Below, one piece after another: positions 7,291 through 15,124 of a stretch of DNA of 24,173 bases. Source of the DNA: a virus. Where the stretch lies: positions 1-24,173 of IMG/VR virus record IMGVR_UViG_3300003314_000009, one strand, 5' to 3'. The stretch's first letter is position 1; each line of letters opens with the position of its first letter. A program made the translations under genes and the position numbers. The notes beneath the pieces were generated by a model, which saw nothing but the letters and a program-made list of their open reading frames with translations, was not told the DNA's origin and made no database searches.

Positions 7291-10200
7291 TCAGTATCCT
7301 CGCCGATTGCGCCGCCGACGACGCATTTCGCGATCGACATCACGAGCCGTTTCACGGGCTTCTTGTTTTGACATCCCCCGCTCCGCGTTAACAGTAATAT
7401 TATTGTTATTCACGACACTCGGCGGGCCGATCTGTGGGCTTCTCTTCGCAGTAACCTGGCCACGTTGTCCACGGCCGGAGCCAACGTTTCTACCTCGGCT
7501 ATTGAGATCTGGTATGGCATCGCCCGCCATATCTGCGCCCTTTTTACCCCAATCCATAGCCGTTCCAATGGGGGAATCTTCTATCGCTTTCTTCGTGTCT
7601 TCTATATTTTTCTGGAATTTCTCGATCTCCTTGTTGACGCGGGCAATTTCATCCGAGACAGCGTTTCTGAACCACTCACCGAGTACCTGGAACAAACGCT
7701 TCAGGGTCTCGAGGGGGTGTGTGAGCGCCCATAGTGTCTCGTCGAGGAAACTGAGAGTCGCTCTGACGCCAGAGATATCTGTAATAGCATCCTTGAAATC
7801 GTTCCACTTCGCCATGATCGCATCCCACTTCTGGATCAGAACACCAAGGACCGTGATGGTGAGAAGAAGTGGATTCACGATGAGGATGAGAGCACCTGCA
7901 AGCATCGCTGCATACTTCGCTCCCTTAAACAACAAGACGAAGAAATCTTCGAGGAATCCGAACTGTGAGAACCAATCTTTGAATTTTTGGAACGGCTTGA
8001 TGAATAACTTGGTAACTGCTTTACTGATAACACTACCCGCTGCTCGGACAGCCCATCCGAGTCCTTTAATAAGTATAGACGCTCCTTTGATGAGACCGGC
8101 CAGGCCTGTTAGGAAGTAACTGAGAAGGCCCGTTCCTTCCTTCGTTTCCTCGAGTTTTGTGACAAGCCCATCAAAGTCGGTAATAGCCTTATTGACAAAG
8201 GTTAGCACGCCACCTATGGCTTTCTTCGTCGCCTCGATCGGGTTCGTCAAAGCCCACAGAGCATCTTGGACCCACTCGACGCGATCGATGGCTTTCTGTA
8301 GATCACCAGTTAGGTAGCCGATCGCGAAGATAAGGCCCACAATCGCAGCAACGATCGCTGCGATTGCAGCCGGTACACTCCCAACTGCAACTACAAGTGC
8401 ACCGAAGGCAACACCGAGTGCCTCAGCCACAGAGCCAGAACTCAACATAAGTCCAACAACGGTCGAAAGTCCCGCCGCAACTGTGGCAAGACTTCCGGCG
8501 AGACTCGATCCCCAAGCCGCAATACGGGCGAGTACACTCGCAAGACCGCTCGCGGTAGTAGAAAATTCTGTGAGCCATCCAGTGAACCCAAGAGCACGAA
8601 CACGTCCGATCGATGTACCTAATCGTCCAAAGACGCCAGAGAGCCATTTAATGGCTCCACCCATCTTAAAGGCTCCAGCGAGAACTGTAGCAACGAAGGT
8701 AGTAAATGCAACATCACTTTCCCCGATTGAAGATGCCATCTCATCACTCACACCAGGGATAACACTGAGGAGGCCTTCGAACGCTGCTTTGGCCTCATCA
8801 AGGGCACCTGTCACGTGGAGGAGAGCAACAGCGATAGCAGTTAGAAGGAGCACCGTACGGGTAAGAGACGCAGCAATGCCCATACTCTTCAGGGCAACAA
8901 TGGCTGCTTTCGCTTCAGAGACAGCGAACGCAACCATGAAGAAAGCACCTGCGAGTTGAATCGTATCCTCATCAACTCCATTGAGCCAGTGCCCGAGTTG
9001 GGCTCCTGCTTCAATTAAAACTGCGAGGTGTGGAATGATAACTTCGCCAAGGATCACACCGAAGTCGGCCAGGGCCGACATAAGATCGAAGAGAGCCCCG
9101 AGAAGGTCGATAATGTCATCACCAATGGCTGCGCTGGCATCGGACCACGAGTCGATAATATCAGGAATCTTGCCGCCGACGACAAGGAATGCTTCCGTAA
9201 TAATCGGAAGCACTTGTGCAGTGGCGTCACGAAGGGCGTCGAGTGTCCGGGCCAATCCACCCGCCTGCGCGTTCGCCCCAAGGATAGAGCCTCCTATCTC
9301 GTTGAAGAATTCCTGTACTTCCGGGAGCGCCAGGATATCACGGAAGCCAACAGCAAGAGTTCTGACGACGTCGACAAGACCGCCAAGTACGTCCATGAAT
9401 GCTTCCATGACTGACGTACCGTCGGCTAACTGTCCATGGACTAACGGCTGCATAGCGTCCGCTATGGCCCGTCCGAGGGCTTTCATGATGATCATCATCC
9501 CCTCACTCGTTCCCTCGACGGAGGCAAACTGCTGGTCCAACGCCTGGGCCCAGCCGAGCATACCACCGGCCATGAGTCCAGCGAACGCACCACCGGCTCC
9601 ACCAACAGCAAGTGCCATGCCACCGAATGCCTTTGTCAGTGACCCCAGTACAATACCGAGTTCGGGAAGCGTCTTCACGAGGTCGGACAGTGAGACGTGT
9701 AGAATACCAAAGTCGGCGGAGAGTCGTGCCGATGAAAACCCGAGTTTGTCGAATGCATCATCCGTGTCATCTGAGGCTTCTCTGACGTTATTGAGACCAC
9801 CGTCTGTCGCCATTAAAGATGCATTGAGGGCCTGCACTTCTCCAGCAGACTCAATCGCTTCATCACCAACCTCGTCGATCTGATTGGCGAGACTCATCGC
9901 AGTCTTGTTAGAAATGACCTGATGAGTCGAAAGTTCGTTCAGGGATTTTGTAAGTGTCTTTACACTTATCACATCACCCTTATCAACGACACGATCGATT
10001 GCCTTTCCAAGGGCGTCGGCTTCAGCCGCATTCTCAGGCTCGATTGCCTCCTCGAGCGATTCACGGAACCCCAGAATATCAACGGCCGTTTCGGAGAATT
10101 CCCTCCCGAGATCCTCAATTCGTTCCTTACTTACCCCGACGATCTCGCCTTGTTTAGCGAGTTCGTAGCGTGTCCGTCGAATCGAATCACGCCAAGCCTC

Positions 10201-10437
10201 GGCGGACGAAACGTCGCCGGAGTCAATCATGTCGTCGATTGCTTGCTCGAGAACCTTCGCTTCCTGCGTCGTTGACTCAGGAATGGCTTTCTCGAGCGTA
10301 CTGCGATACTGCGCGGCAGAAGAACTCCCTTCCTGTAACTCATCAGAGACTTCGTCCAGAGATTCCTCTATCCGTTCGAGCGTGGGAGTTACCTTGTCCT
10401 TGAGGGTCGCAATACCCTCGATGCTAAAGTCTACCAT
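7291..10437 (-). CDS. Tape measure protein, 1048 aa
   Basis: Sets tail length and is ejected during infection. It has the largest frame here and follows the G/G-T chaperone pair by 3 nt. Residues 45-200 contain two similar helical units about 80 residues apart, beginning RSTLEKAI (45) and RESLEEAI (125), each with a GDV-containing segment. Very hydrophobic stretches lie near 255-297, 525-545, 640-710 and 840-870, as expected for a protein that meets the membrane. A second short repeat, WALTNPIEATKKA and WALTHPLETLKRL, is at about 728 and 903. The C-terminus is NNNNITVNAERGMSKQEARE followed by an Arg-rich end (DREMRRRRRNRRGY), a common pattern. At about 1.5 Angstrom per residue the length would suit a tail near 150 nm. 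No peptidase or muramidase motif was seen. Confidence 0.93.
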   Translation of the reverse strand: MVDFSIEGIATLKDKVTPTLERIEESLDEVSDELQEGSSSAAQYRSTLEKAIPESTTQEAKVLEQAIDDMIDSGDVSSAEAWRDSIRRTRYELAKQGEIVGVSKERIEDLGREFSETAVDILGFRESLEEAIEPENAAEADALGKAIDRVVDKGDVISVKTLTKSLNELSTHQVISNKTAMSLANQIDEVGDEAIESAGEVQALNASLMATDGGLNNVREASDDTDDAFDKLGFSSARLSADFGILHVSLSDLVKTLPELGIVLGSLTKAFGGMALAVGGAGGAFAGLMAGGMLGWAQALDQQFASVEGTSEGMMIIMKALGRAIADAMQPLVHGQLADGTSVMEAFMDVLGGLVDVVRTLAVGFRDILALPEVQEFFNEIGGSILGANAQAGGLARTLDALRDATAQVLPIITEAFLVVGGKIPDIIDSWSDASAAIGDDIIDLLGALFDLMSALADFGVILGEVIIPHLAVLIEAGAQLGHWLNGVDEDTIQLAGAFFMVAFAVSEAKAAIVALKSMGIAASLTRTVLLLTAIAVALLHVTGALDEAKAAFEGLLSVIPGVSDEMASSIGESDVAFTTFVATVLAGAFKMGGAIKWLSGVFGRLGTSIGRVRALGFTGWLTEFSTTASGLASVLARIAAWGSSLAGSLATVAAGLSTVVGLMLSSGSVAEALGVAFGALVVAVGSVPAAIAAIVAAIVGLIFAIGYLTGDLQKAIDRVEWVQDALWALTNPIEATKKAIGGVLTFVNKAITDFDGLVTKLEETKEGTGLLSYFLTGLAGLIKGASILIKGLGWAVRAAGSVISKAVTKLFIKPFQKFKDWFSQFGFLEDFFVLLFKGAKYAAMLAGALILIVNPLLLTITVLGVLIQKWDAIMAKWNDFKDAITDISGVRATLSFLDETLWALTHPLETLKRLFQVLGEWFRNAVSDEIARVNKEIEKFQKNIEDTKKAIEDSPIGTAMDWGKKGADMAGDAIPDLNSRGRNVGSGRGQRGQVTAKRSPQIGPPSVVNNNNITVNAERGMSKQEARETARDVDREMRRRRRNRRGY

Positions 10438-10440
10438 GTC

Positions 10441-11222
10441 TTATATTCCAGACGGAGTCCCGGCTCCACCGGGCATCATACCACCACCGCCGGACATCTG
10501 CTGGTGGAGTTGCTGTTTATTCTGTGCTTCTTCGTCAGCGCCTTCTCGGACTTTTGTTCCTTCGAGAAGCAACTGAAATTGAACGTCATCGAGATCTGCG
10601 ATACTGGCGTCTCGCAGATATTGCTCCATACCAGTTCCTTCGCACCTGGCACACTCAACGATCCGCCCGGAGGAAGGCTCGTGGGGATCTGCTACGGCAC
10701 CTGTACCGTTACACGGGACACAAGGTTTCTCGTCCTCGACCTGAAATGTGTACCCCTTTTCGTGGGCTACAATCAGTTCTTGGCCGAGTCGAGTCCGTGA
10801 AAATCCTTGACTTTCCCCGTACTTTCGAAGGACATTTCAATAACTTCTGCACCAAGCGGGAACAGAACCTCGAAATCGAGTTCGCTGACAATCTCCTCGA
10901 TGTGGATCGAGGTAAGATTCTCATGCTCAATGCTCTGCGAGCAAATATTCTCGAACGCCTGGATCGTGTCCCCATTGACGTTCGTCATCATATTCTCTTC
11001 ACGGGCTGCCTCCTCTGCTTCATCAGGATTGTCTGCTTCGGATAGTGTCTCGAGCATCTCATCCGGAAGGCGGTTAATTTCGTCAAGAAGCGCCTTCCGT
11101 TCAACAACTGTTAGTTCGACATCGATGGCTGCCCCATCTTCGTTCTCGAGAGTAATCTCTGTCGTTTTACTATCTCCACCGACGACCCGTTCATAGAAGT
11201 CCATTGCTTCAACTTGTTCCAT
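10441..11222 (-). CDS. Tail assembly chaperone G-T fusion made by probable -1 frameshift, about 260 aa
   Basis: The G frame (10773-11222) ends 335 nt before the tape measure. The -1 frame is open from a TGA near 10839 to the stop at 10441-10443. A slip at GGGGAAA (minus 10818-10812) joins residue ~137 of G to about 123 more residues. The extension begins SQGFSRTRLGQELIVAHEKG and contains CVPCNGTG and CARCEGTG, two CxxCxGxG motifs as in the DnaJ zinc finger. It ends in a Gln/Met/Gly-rich tail (HQQMSGGGGMMPGGAG). Lambda-type tails use the G and G-T ratio to load the tape measure, and the gene order here is the same. Without the slip, the first in-frame ATG (10629) would give only a 62-aa product lacking the zinc motifs. 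Confidence 0.7.
10773..11222 (-). CDS. Tail assembly chaperone G, 149 aa
   Basis: The unshifted product of the tail chaperone locus between tube and tape measure genes. It is acidic and helical with a beta start (KTTEITLENEDGAAIDVELT), then VVERKALLDEINRLPDEMLE and a late ELDFEVLFPLGAEVIEMSFE segment. The last 12 residues after the slip site are KDFHGLDSAKN-like and differ from the frameshifted form. Sequence alone is weak, but length, acidity, position and the -1 overlapping frame all match G-type chaperones. The gap to the tube gene is 47 nt, with only a partial ribosome site (GGGTG). Confidence 0.75.
   Translation of the reverse strand: MEQVEAMDFYERVVGGDSKTTEITLENEDGAAIDVELTVVERKALLDEINRLPDEMLETLSEADNPDEAEEAAREENMMTNVNGDTIQAFENICSQSIEHENLTSIHIEEIVSELDFEVLFPLGAEVIEMSFESTGKVKDFHGLDSAKN
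10812..10818 (-). other. Candidate -1 ribosomal slippery site GGGGAAA
   Basis: In the zero frame it reads ACG GGG AAA GTC. After a -1 slip the P-site tRNA re-pairs perfectly with GGG, and the A-site lysine tRNA keeps two of three pairs on GAA. It lies inside the roughly 65-nt window in which both frames are open (about 10836-10776). No other good slippery heptamer was seen there. I could not establish a stimulatory structure by eye. Confidence 0.55.
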
Positions 11223-11269
11223 AATTGCAAAACACCCTTTGCGGCGAAAATAATTGGAGTCCGGTACGA

Positions 11270-11722
11270 TTACTCGCTAAAGGACATTTCCTCCGCAACG
11301 AAGTCATACGTCACGGAAACCGTATCATCGGACGGCATGTCCTTGGATCGCGAACTAACAAGACAGTTTTTGAACGTCGTTGTTCGACTACCCTCTCCCT
11401 TCGCATACTCCTTGACAACGATATTCGGACGCCGAGGTTCCATTTCCTCGTGGTAGTAGGCATTCCTACTACCTTCAGCCGTCCACTCAATGGCGTCTCG
11501 TAGCGCCTCATTTTCTCCCGCATGCTCGAAGGAGCCAGAGAAACGAAGGCCTGTCACAGCAATATCGGGCGTCAAACTGTCGTTCTGCTGGATCTCACTC
11601 GTTTCAACGTCTTTCGTGAACGAGACGTTCGTAACAGCAAACTCCTCGCCGCCGACCTTGAGAACAGCGTCCTGGCCGGTCTGCGTCGTATCACCAGATG
11701 TCGGATTGGTATTATTAGCCAT
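11270..11722 (-). CDS. Tail tube protein, 150 aa
   Basis: Inner tube subunit of the contractile tail. The sequence has the tube-like pattern QDAVLKVGGEEFAVTNVSFT, then DIAVTGLRFSGSFEHAGENE and NIVVKEYAKGEGSRTTTFKN, ending in VSVTYDFVAEEMSFSE. It directly follows the sheath gene, the standard sheath-tube order. Size fits tube proteins. A TTTGGTGAT ribosome site 5 nt before the ATG is shared with the sheath, decoration and scaffold genes, consistent with high expression. Assignment combines beta-pattern and position. Confidence 0.85.
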   Translation of the reverse strand: MANNTNPTSGDTTQTGQDAVLKVGGEEFAVTNVSFTKDVETSEIQQNDSLTPDIAVTGLRFSGSFEHAGENEALRDAIEWTAEGSRNAYYHEEMEPRRPNIVVKEYAKGEGSRTTTFKNCLVSSRSKDMPSDDTVSVTYDFVAEEMSFSE

Positions 11723-11753
11723 AATAGATCACCAAATATAATAGAATTGTTAT

Positions 11754-13076
11754 TTACGTATCCACCATGATGGAAACGTCAACTCGCTTGACGATTCCGA
11801 ACGGTGCGATACCAAGGTCAATTCCAACCTCGTCAGAACTCACATCGTAGACATCAACGTACCAATTGGTTTCATCCGATGTATTCGGCTGAATTAGGCC
11901 ATCAGAAGCCAGGGAACTAAGTTCAACGCTAATCAGTTCCTCAGCCGTTTCGCGTGTCTCGGGGTTATTGATACGTCCAAAGATAGACTCACCGACCTGC
12001 TTGGCAACAAGAATCGTCTGATCGACGATTCGGCGTCGCCAGAAGTCACGAGTCCAATCTGTTTCAGTAGATGTCGAGAGGTTATCTCGAAGGCGAACAG
12101 AGCCGACGTTGCGGATCGGCATGACCTCCTCGTCGCGAAGGTCATCAGCCTCACTCTTTGTGAACTCGTGCTGGATTTCTGTGAACCCACTAAGGGTGTT
12201 ATTGTAGATCGGCTCGGTCAGTGTGTTACCAGCAAAGAGGCCTCCGACAGCACCCGTGAGAACACTTCCAGTATCAGCCTCTCGTGTTGGACCGAAGAGG
12301 AAGACAGCGTCGTTGTCGATATTGTCTGAGTAGTTCGCTGTGTCGATGGTCGGTGTACCATCCGAGGACGTCGAATTCGGCTGTACCGGAGCAACGGCAC
12401 GAATCATCTTGTAGTCCTTGCGAAGGGTATTGACCTTTCCACTCAGCGTGCTCGTAACAGTCTCGGCCTCACTGAGGGAGCCGTAAATTCCGGTTTCGTC
12501 TTCACTAATGACACCATCGGCAGCATCGAACGCTGCGCCCCAATCACCGAAATCGTACGTGAACTTGTAGTCACCAGACGAATCTGCGTCCCACTCACCA
12601 GTCAGCGGGTTCACCTCAACTGTGTCGGAATCGCTCGCGGACGGACTCTCATAAACCTCGTTGACAGTAAGTGTGGTGTCATAGTTACCGTCAGACGAAG
12701 TGTCTTCGGCAGCCGAAATCGAGCCCTCGATAATGGGCGCATTCGACAGCGTTCCACTCGAGGAACCAGAGATAGTCTCTGTATTACCAGTTGTAATATC
12801 GAGAGCAACACCGTATAGATAATCGATGTTGGCCCCATTCGAAAGGGCATCCTTCATATTCTCAGCCAGTTCAGAACCATCACCGAATGTCCGGTCGGCA
12901 TCTTGCCGACTCCGGATCTGTGTCGGGTCGTTGGCGTTCGCAGAACCGTTGCTCACATCGGCTTCACCGAAGAGCACGAGTTTCTGCGTCCGCCCGACCA
13001 CGACGCCAGTAATGGCCCCACCAGCCGTCTGTACCTTGACGCCAGGGAAATCCCCAAACGTAGTAGTGCTTGACAT
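11754..13076 (-). CDS. Tail sheath protein, 440 aa
   Basis: Contractile sheath subunit. The N-terminus (FGDFPGVKVQTAGGAITGVVVGRTQKLVLFGEADVSNGSA, shown across residues about 7-45) matches the sheath start pattern. The C-terminal third is the conserved polymerising domain: MPIRNVGSVRLRDNLSTSTE, TDWTRDFWRRRIVDQTILVA, VGESIFGRINNPETRETAEE and the final GIDLGIAPFGIVKRVDVSI strand. The middle (about 100-290) is an acidic, Ser/Thr/Asp-rich surface domain that is likely lineage-specific. It sits between the tail terminator and the tube gene. It has a TTTGGTGAT ribosome site 6 nt before the ATG. It is the main evidence that this virus is a myovirus. Confidence 0.93.
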   Translation of the reverse strand: MSSTTTFGDFPGVKVQTAGGAITGVVVGRTQKLVLFGEADVSNGSANANDPTQIRSRQDADRTFGDGSELAENMKDALSNGANIDYLYGVALDITTGNTETISGSSSGTLSNAPIIEGSISAAEDTSSDGNYDTTLTVNEVYESPSASDSDTVEVNPLTGEWDADSSGDYKFTYDFGDWGAAFDAADGVISEDETGIYGSLSEAETVTSTLSGKVNTLRKDYKMIRAVAPVQPNSTSSDGTPTIDTANYSDNIDNDAVFLFGPTREADTGSVLTGAVGGLFAGNTLTEPIYNNTLSGFTEIQHEFTKSEADDLRDEEVMPIRNVGSVRLRDNLSTSTETDWTRDFWRRRIVDQTILVAKQVGESIFGRINNPETRETAEELISVELSSLASDGLIQPNTSDETNWYVDVYDVSSDEVGIDLGIAPFGIVKRVDVSIMVDT

Positions 13077-13110
13077 AAAATAATCACCAAATTAGAAAGT
13101 AGTTAGGTAT

Positions 13111-13818
13111 CTACTGATCAGTAATCTGAATCTCCCACGTATCCTTCTCACCGTCGCCGTCCGAGTCAACATGGACATATTCCATGAGGAAATCGCCGTC
13201 ATCAGCGATAGCAGACGATCCGTCTTCCTCGACTTCGGTAGAGATGTCCACAGATTTCACGAAGTCCTCCGGGCCATACTCCTGGGCGGTATTGATTTCG
13301 TCGTAGAATCGAAGATTAATAGTCTGTTGCCAGCGACGAAGGGCCGGAGTTGTCGTAATATCGTCGTTGTTTTCGCCATTCCCAACGACGAATTGAGTAA
13401 CTTCTGTCAACTCCCCTCCGTTCCCATCAGGAAGTGTATTGTTGTGATGGCGAGATCCCATCTGATAGGAGTCGTATTTTAGGAGGGCTCGACGAAGGGA
13501 ATGACCAAGAGAATCAGGATCATTCCCACCACCTTCGGCAGTATAGATGTTGACGGCAACGGTCATCTCGAACCGAGTTCGAAAAATGTACCCAATCCGA
13601 TTTCCATCGTCGTCGGTTGCATAGCCCACAAGATCTGTGTTGAACTGTGTATTGCGAACAGTATTTTGAACCTCCATCTCAACAATGGGCATCTGAAGTC
13701 CCGCCTGCCGACCATCCATATCCACTTGACGCGTCACATACGTTGTATCAGAAGGGAGATTCCCGCTGTTATGGAGCGCAACGGCAATTCCCTCAAGAAC
13801 GTCTTGTGGCGTCGTCAT
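13111..13818 (-). CDS. Probable tail terminator / tail completion protein, 235 aa
   Basis: Not recognised from sequence alone. It shows an alpha/beta start (TTPQDVLEGIAVALHNSGNL), beta strands with FRTRFEMTVAVNIYTAEGGG, a helix (DSLGHSLRRALLKYDSY), and WQQTINLRFYDEINTAQEYG. This strand-helix order is common in tail terminator and gp37/gpU-like completion proteins. It lies between the HK97 gp10-like neck protein and the sheath, where terminators are normally encoded. The C-terminal 60 residues are acidic and end in DSDGDGEKDTWEIQI, a possible metal-binding loop. It starts 5 nt after the preceding stop. Confidence 0.65.
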   Translation of the reverse strand: MTTPQDVLEGIAVALHNSGNLPSDTTYVTRQVDMDGRQAGLQMPIVEMEVQNTVRNTQFNTDLVGYATDDDGNRIGYIFRTRFEMTVAVNIYTAEGGGNDPDSLGHSLRRALLKYDSYQMGSRHHNNTLPDGNGGELTEVTQFVVGNGENNDDITTTPALRRWQQTINLRFYDEINTAQEYGPEDFVKSVDISTEVEEDGSSAIADDGDFLMEYVHVDSDGDGEKDTWEIQITDQ

Positions 13819-13823
13819 ATGGA

Positions 13824-14339
13824 TTAATCAATCTGGTCGAATCGGATCGTGTGTTCGTAATCACTGACAACGGCTTTCTGAAGGCCGTCCTCGACGTCAG
13901 GATCGTTGATCGCATCGGCGAGGAAGTACTGTGCCTCGTTACCAGGATGCATCACAGATTTCCCACGGAAATACTTCCCTTCATTTTCCCAGTAAAAATG
14001 AAGGAATTCCGCATCTTGGGCTTTAATTTCATGAGGCTGTGCGCCTTTTTCGATGGCCTCGGCGTATTCAAGATTAGAGCCAACACGGGCTACGTATCTA
14101 TCATCACGCCAATAGCCGCCACCGTACCGAATGCTGCGTTGAAGATCTCCGGGTTGGCCATCTTTCCCCGTGTGATCCATTTGATCTCCGACGGGGGCAT
14201 TTTTCTTGGCTTGGGGGACAACTACATCCTCCATCACATCATCAATGCTCTCGCCAATCTCACGCCGAATTTCATCTTCGGATTTGAAGGCACGACGAAC
14301 TTTGTCCGTCTGATTCTTCAATCCGTCAAACATTCCCAT
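13824..14339 (-). CDS. Neck / head-tail joining protein, HK97 gp10-like, 171 aa
   Basis: The helical N-terminal part (about 8-45) is followed by the gp10-type signature: PQAKKNAPVGDQMDHTGKDG, GDLQRSIRY, then VARVGSNLEYAEAIEKGAQP and FLHFYWENEGKYFRGKSVMH. The Ala-Pro-Val-Gly-Asp-turn and the GSNLEYA...EKG...PH pattern are characteristic of this family, which fills the head-tail interface. A GGTGATCTCTG ribosome site precedes the ATG at 14339; an alternative ATG lies two codons later. It follows the small membrane protein gene by 6 nt. Confidence 0.85.
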   Translation of the reverse strand: MGMFDGLKNQTDKVRRAFKSEDEIRREIGESIDDVMEDVVVPQAKKNAPVGDQMDHTGKDGQPGDLQRSIRYGGGYWRDDRYVARVGSNLEYAEAIEKGAQPHEIKAQDAEFLHFYWENEGKYFRGKSVMHPGNEAQYFLADAINDPDVEDGLQKAVVSDYEHTIRFDQID

Positions 14340-14345
14340 CAGAGA

Positions 14346-14582
14346 TCACCCAAGTAATTCATCGGTCTCAGATTCGATACGGTTCCAATATACGAACAGT
14401 ACCACAGCCGCGACGAAGGCGATACCCCACCCCACTAACATAGCCTCTGTTGACGTCGTAGACAGGGCAATAATTTTCTCCACGATCTTCATCGCAGAAG
14501 AACCAACAAACACAGAACCGAGAAGTTTCCGGGAGAAAATATGATCGATATGATCTCTAATCCGGCCCCCAGACATTGTCAT
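14346..14582 (-). CDS. Small single-span membrane protein, 78 aa, unknown function
   Basis: Begins with a basic, soluble part (GGRIRDHIDHIFSRKLL) followed by a moderately hydrophobic stretch and one clear membrane segment near residues 48-66 (GWGIAFVAAVVLFVYW within it). A short acidic tail ends ESETDELLG. There is no signal cleavage motif. The ATG overlaps the connector stop as ATGA, so expression is coupled to the neck genes; a second ATG lies two codons on. A membrane protein in the middle of a head-tail joining cluster is unexpected. It could be a holin, an exclusion protein or an assembly factor; the sequence does not decide. Confidence 0.75.
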   Translation of the reverse strand: MTMSGGRIRDHIDHIFSRKLLGSVFVGSSAMKIVEKIIALSTTSTEAMLVGWGIAFVAAVVLFVYWNRIESETDELLG

Positions 14583-15046
14583 GTAGCCGTGTATGTGCGG
14601 TTGTTATTGTTCCCGCCCGACTCGGCATCTGACTCGCGAATTAACTCGACCATGGACTCATAATCTTCGAGATATCGAGACGCATAGTCGTTGATCGCAG
14701 AGCCACTATCTGTAATATCCCCGAGGGAAACAGATGCAGGATCTTCTCCTGCATGGGTGAGAACATGCGTTGCCAGGTTCATCACCGCAGCCTTGTGCAT
14801 GTTTGTCACGTCTTGAATTGTACGGCCGTCATTCACATCCGCTTCGAGCCGAGTCTCTGCGTAGAAGAGCGCCTTTCGCTTCTCCACATCGGTGTACTGA
14901 GCGTTAGACGTTACTTCCGTCGGATTGAGAACGTTCGACGTATCGGACGTCGAATTATTCTCGTTCGGATCAGACCCTGGGCCCGAAATCGGGACGTCAT
15001 CCAGGTCAACATACTCTGGAGTATAATTATTTGGATTATCGGCCAT
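14579..15046 (-). CDS. Head-tail connector / adaptor protein, 155 aa
   Basis: The N-terminal 45 residues are polar and Asn/Ser/Asp-rich. The rest is helical: TDVEKRKALFYAETRLEADV, VTNMHKAAVMNLATHVLTHA, and INDYASRYLEDYESMVELIR. This matches the helical adaptor fold of HK97 gp6 / SPP1 gp15-like connectors that dock under the portal. Position immediately after the major capsid gene supports this. The C-terminus overlaps the next gene by 4 nt. The family is assigned by pattern and context rather than by a strict motif. Confidence 0.75.
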   Translation of the reverse strand: MADNPNNYTPEYVDLDDVPISGPGSDPNENNSTSDTSNVLNPTEVTSNAQYTDVEKRKALFYAETRLEADVNDGRTIQDVTNMHKAAVMNLATHVLTHAGEDPASVSLGDITDSGSAINDYASRYLEDYESMVELIRESDAESGGNNNNRTYTAT

Positions 15047-15083
15047 AGAAGACGTGACAGTTTACAGGCGTACGGTTGTCAAA

Positions 15084-15124
15084 CTGCGCAGCAGATATCT
15101 GGATAGATATCTATATATCTATCC
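15084..15124 (-). other. Hairpin cluster at the end of the major capsid gene
   Basis: A perfect 10-bp stem (GGATAGATAT, 4-nt loop, ATATCTATCC; 15101-15124) overlaps the capsid stop codon at 15119-15121. Two further palindromes follow in the message: CAGATATCTG (15092-15101) and CTGCGCAG (15084-15091). The structure may protect or process the capsid message or reduce read-through into the less-needed connector gene. No poly-U tract follows, so I do not call it a terminator. Confidence 0.45.

Noticed and set aside
7085-8119. Long plus-strand frame (344 aa) opposite the tape measure
   Set aside because: It overlaps the tape measure and its neighbour, has Arg/Ser-rich low-quality composition unlike the acidic proteins here, and no promoter or ribosome site. 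It is a mirror of coding periodicity on the other strand.
8981-9883. Plus-strand 300-aa frame
   Set aside because: Antisense to the tape measure, Ser/Pro/Ala/Arg-rich, no domain pattern.
10441-10629. Independent 62-aa gene before the tape measure
   Set aside because: The frame is open far upstream, with zinc-finger motifs before this ATG, so it is better read as the end of the G-T frameshift product.
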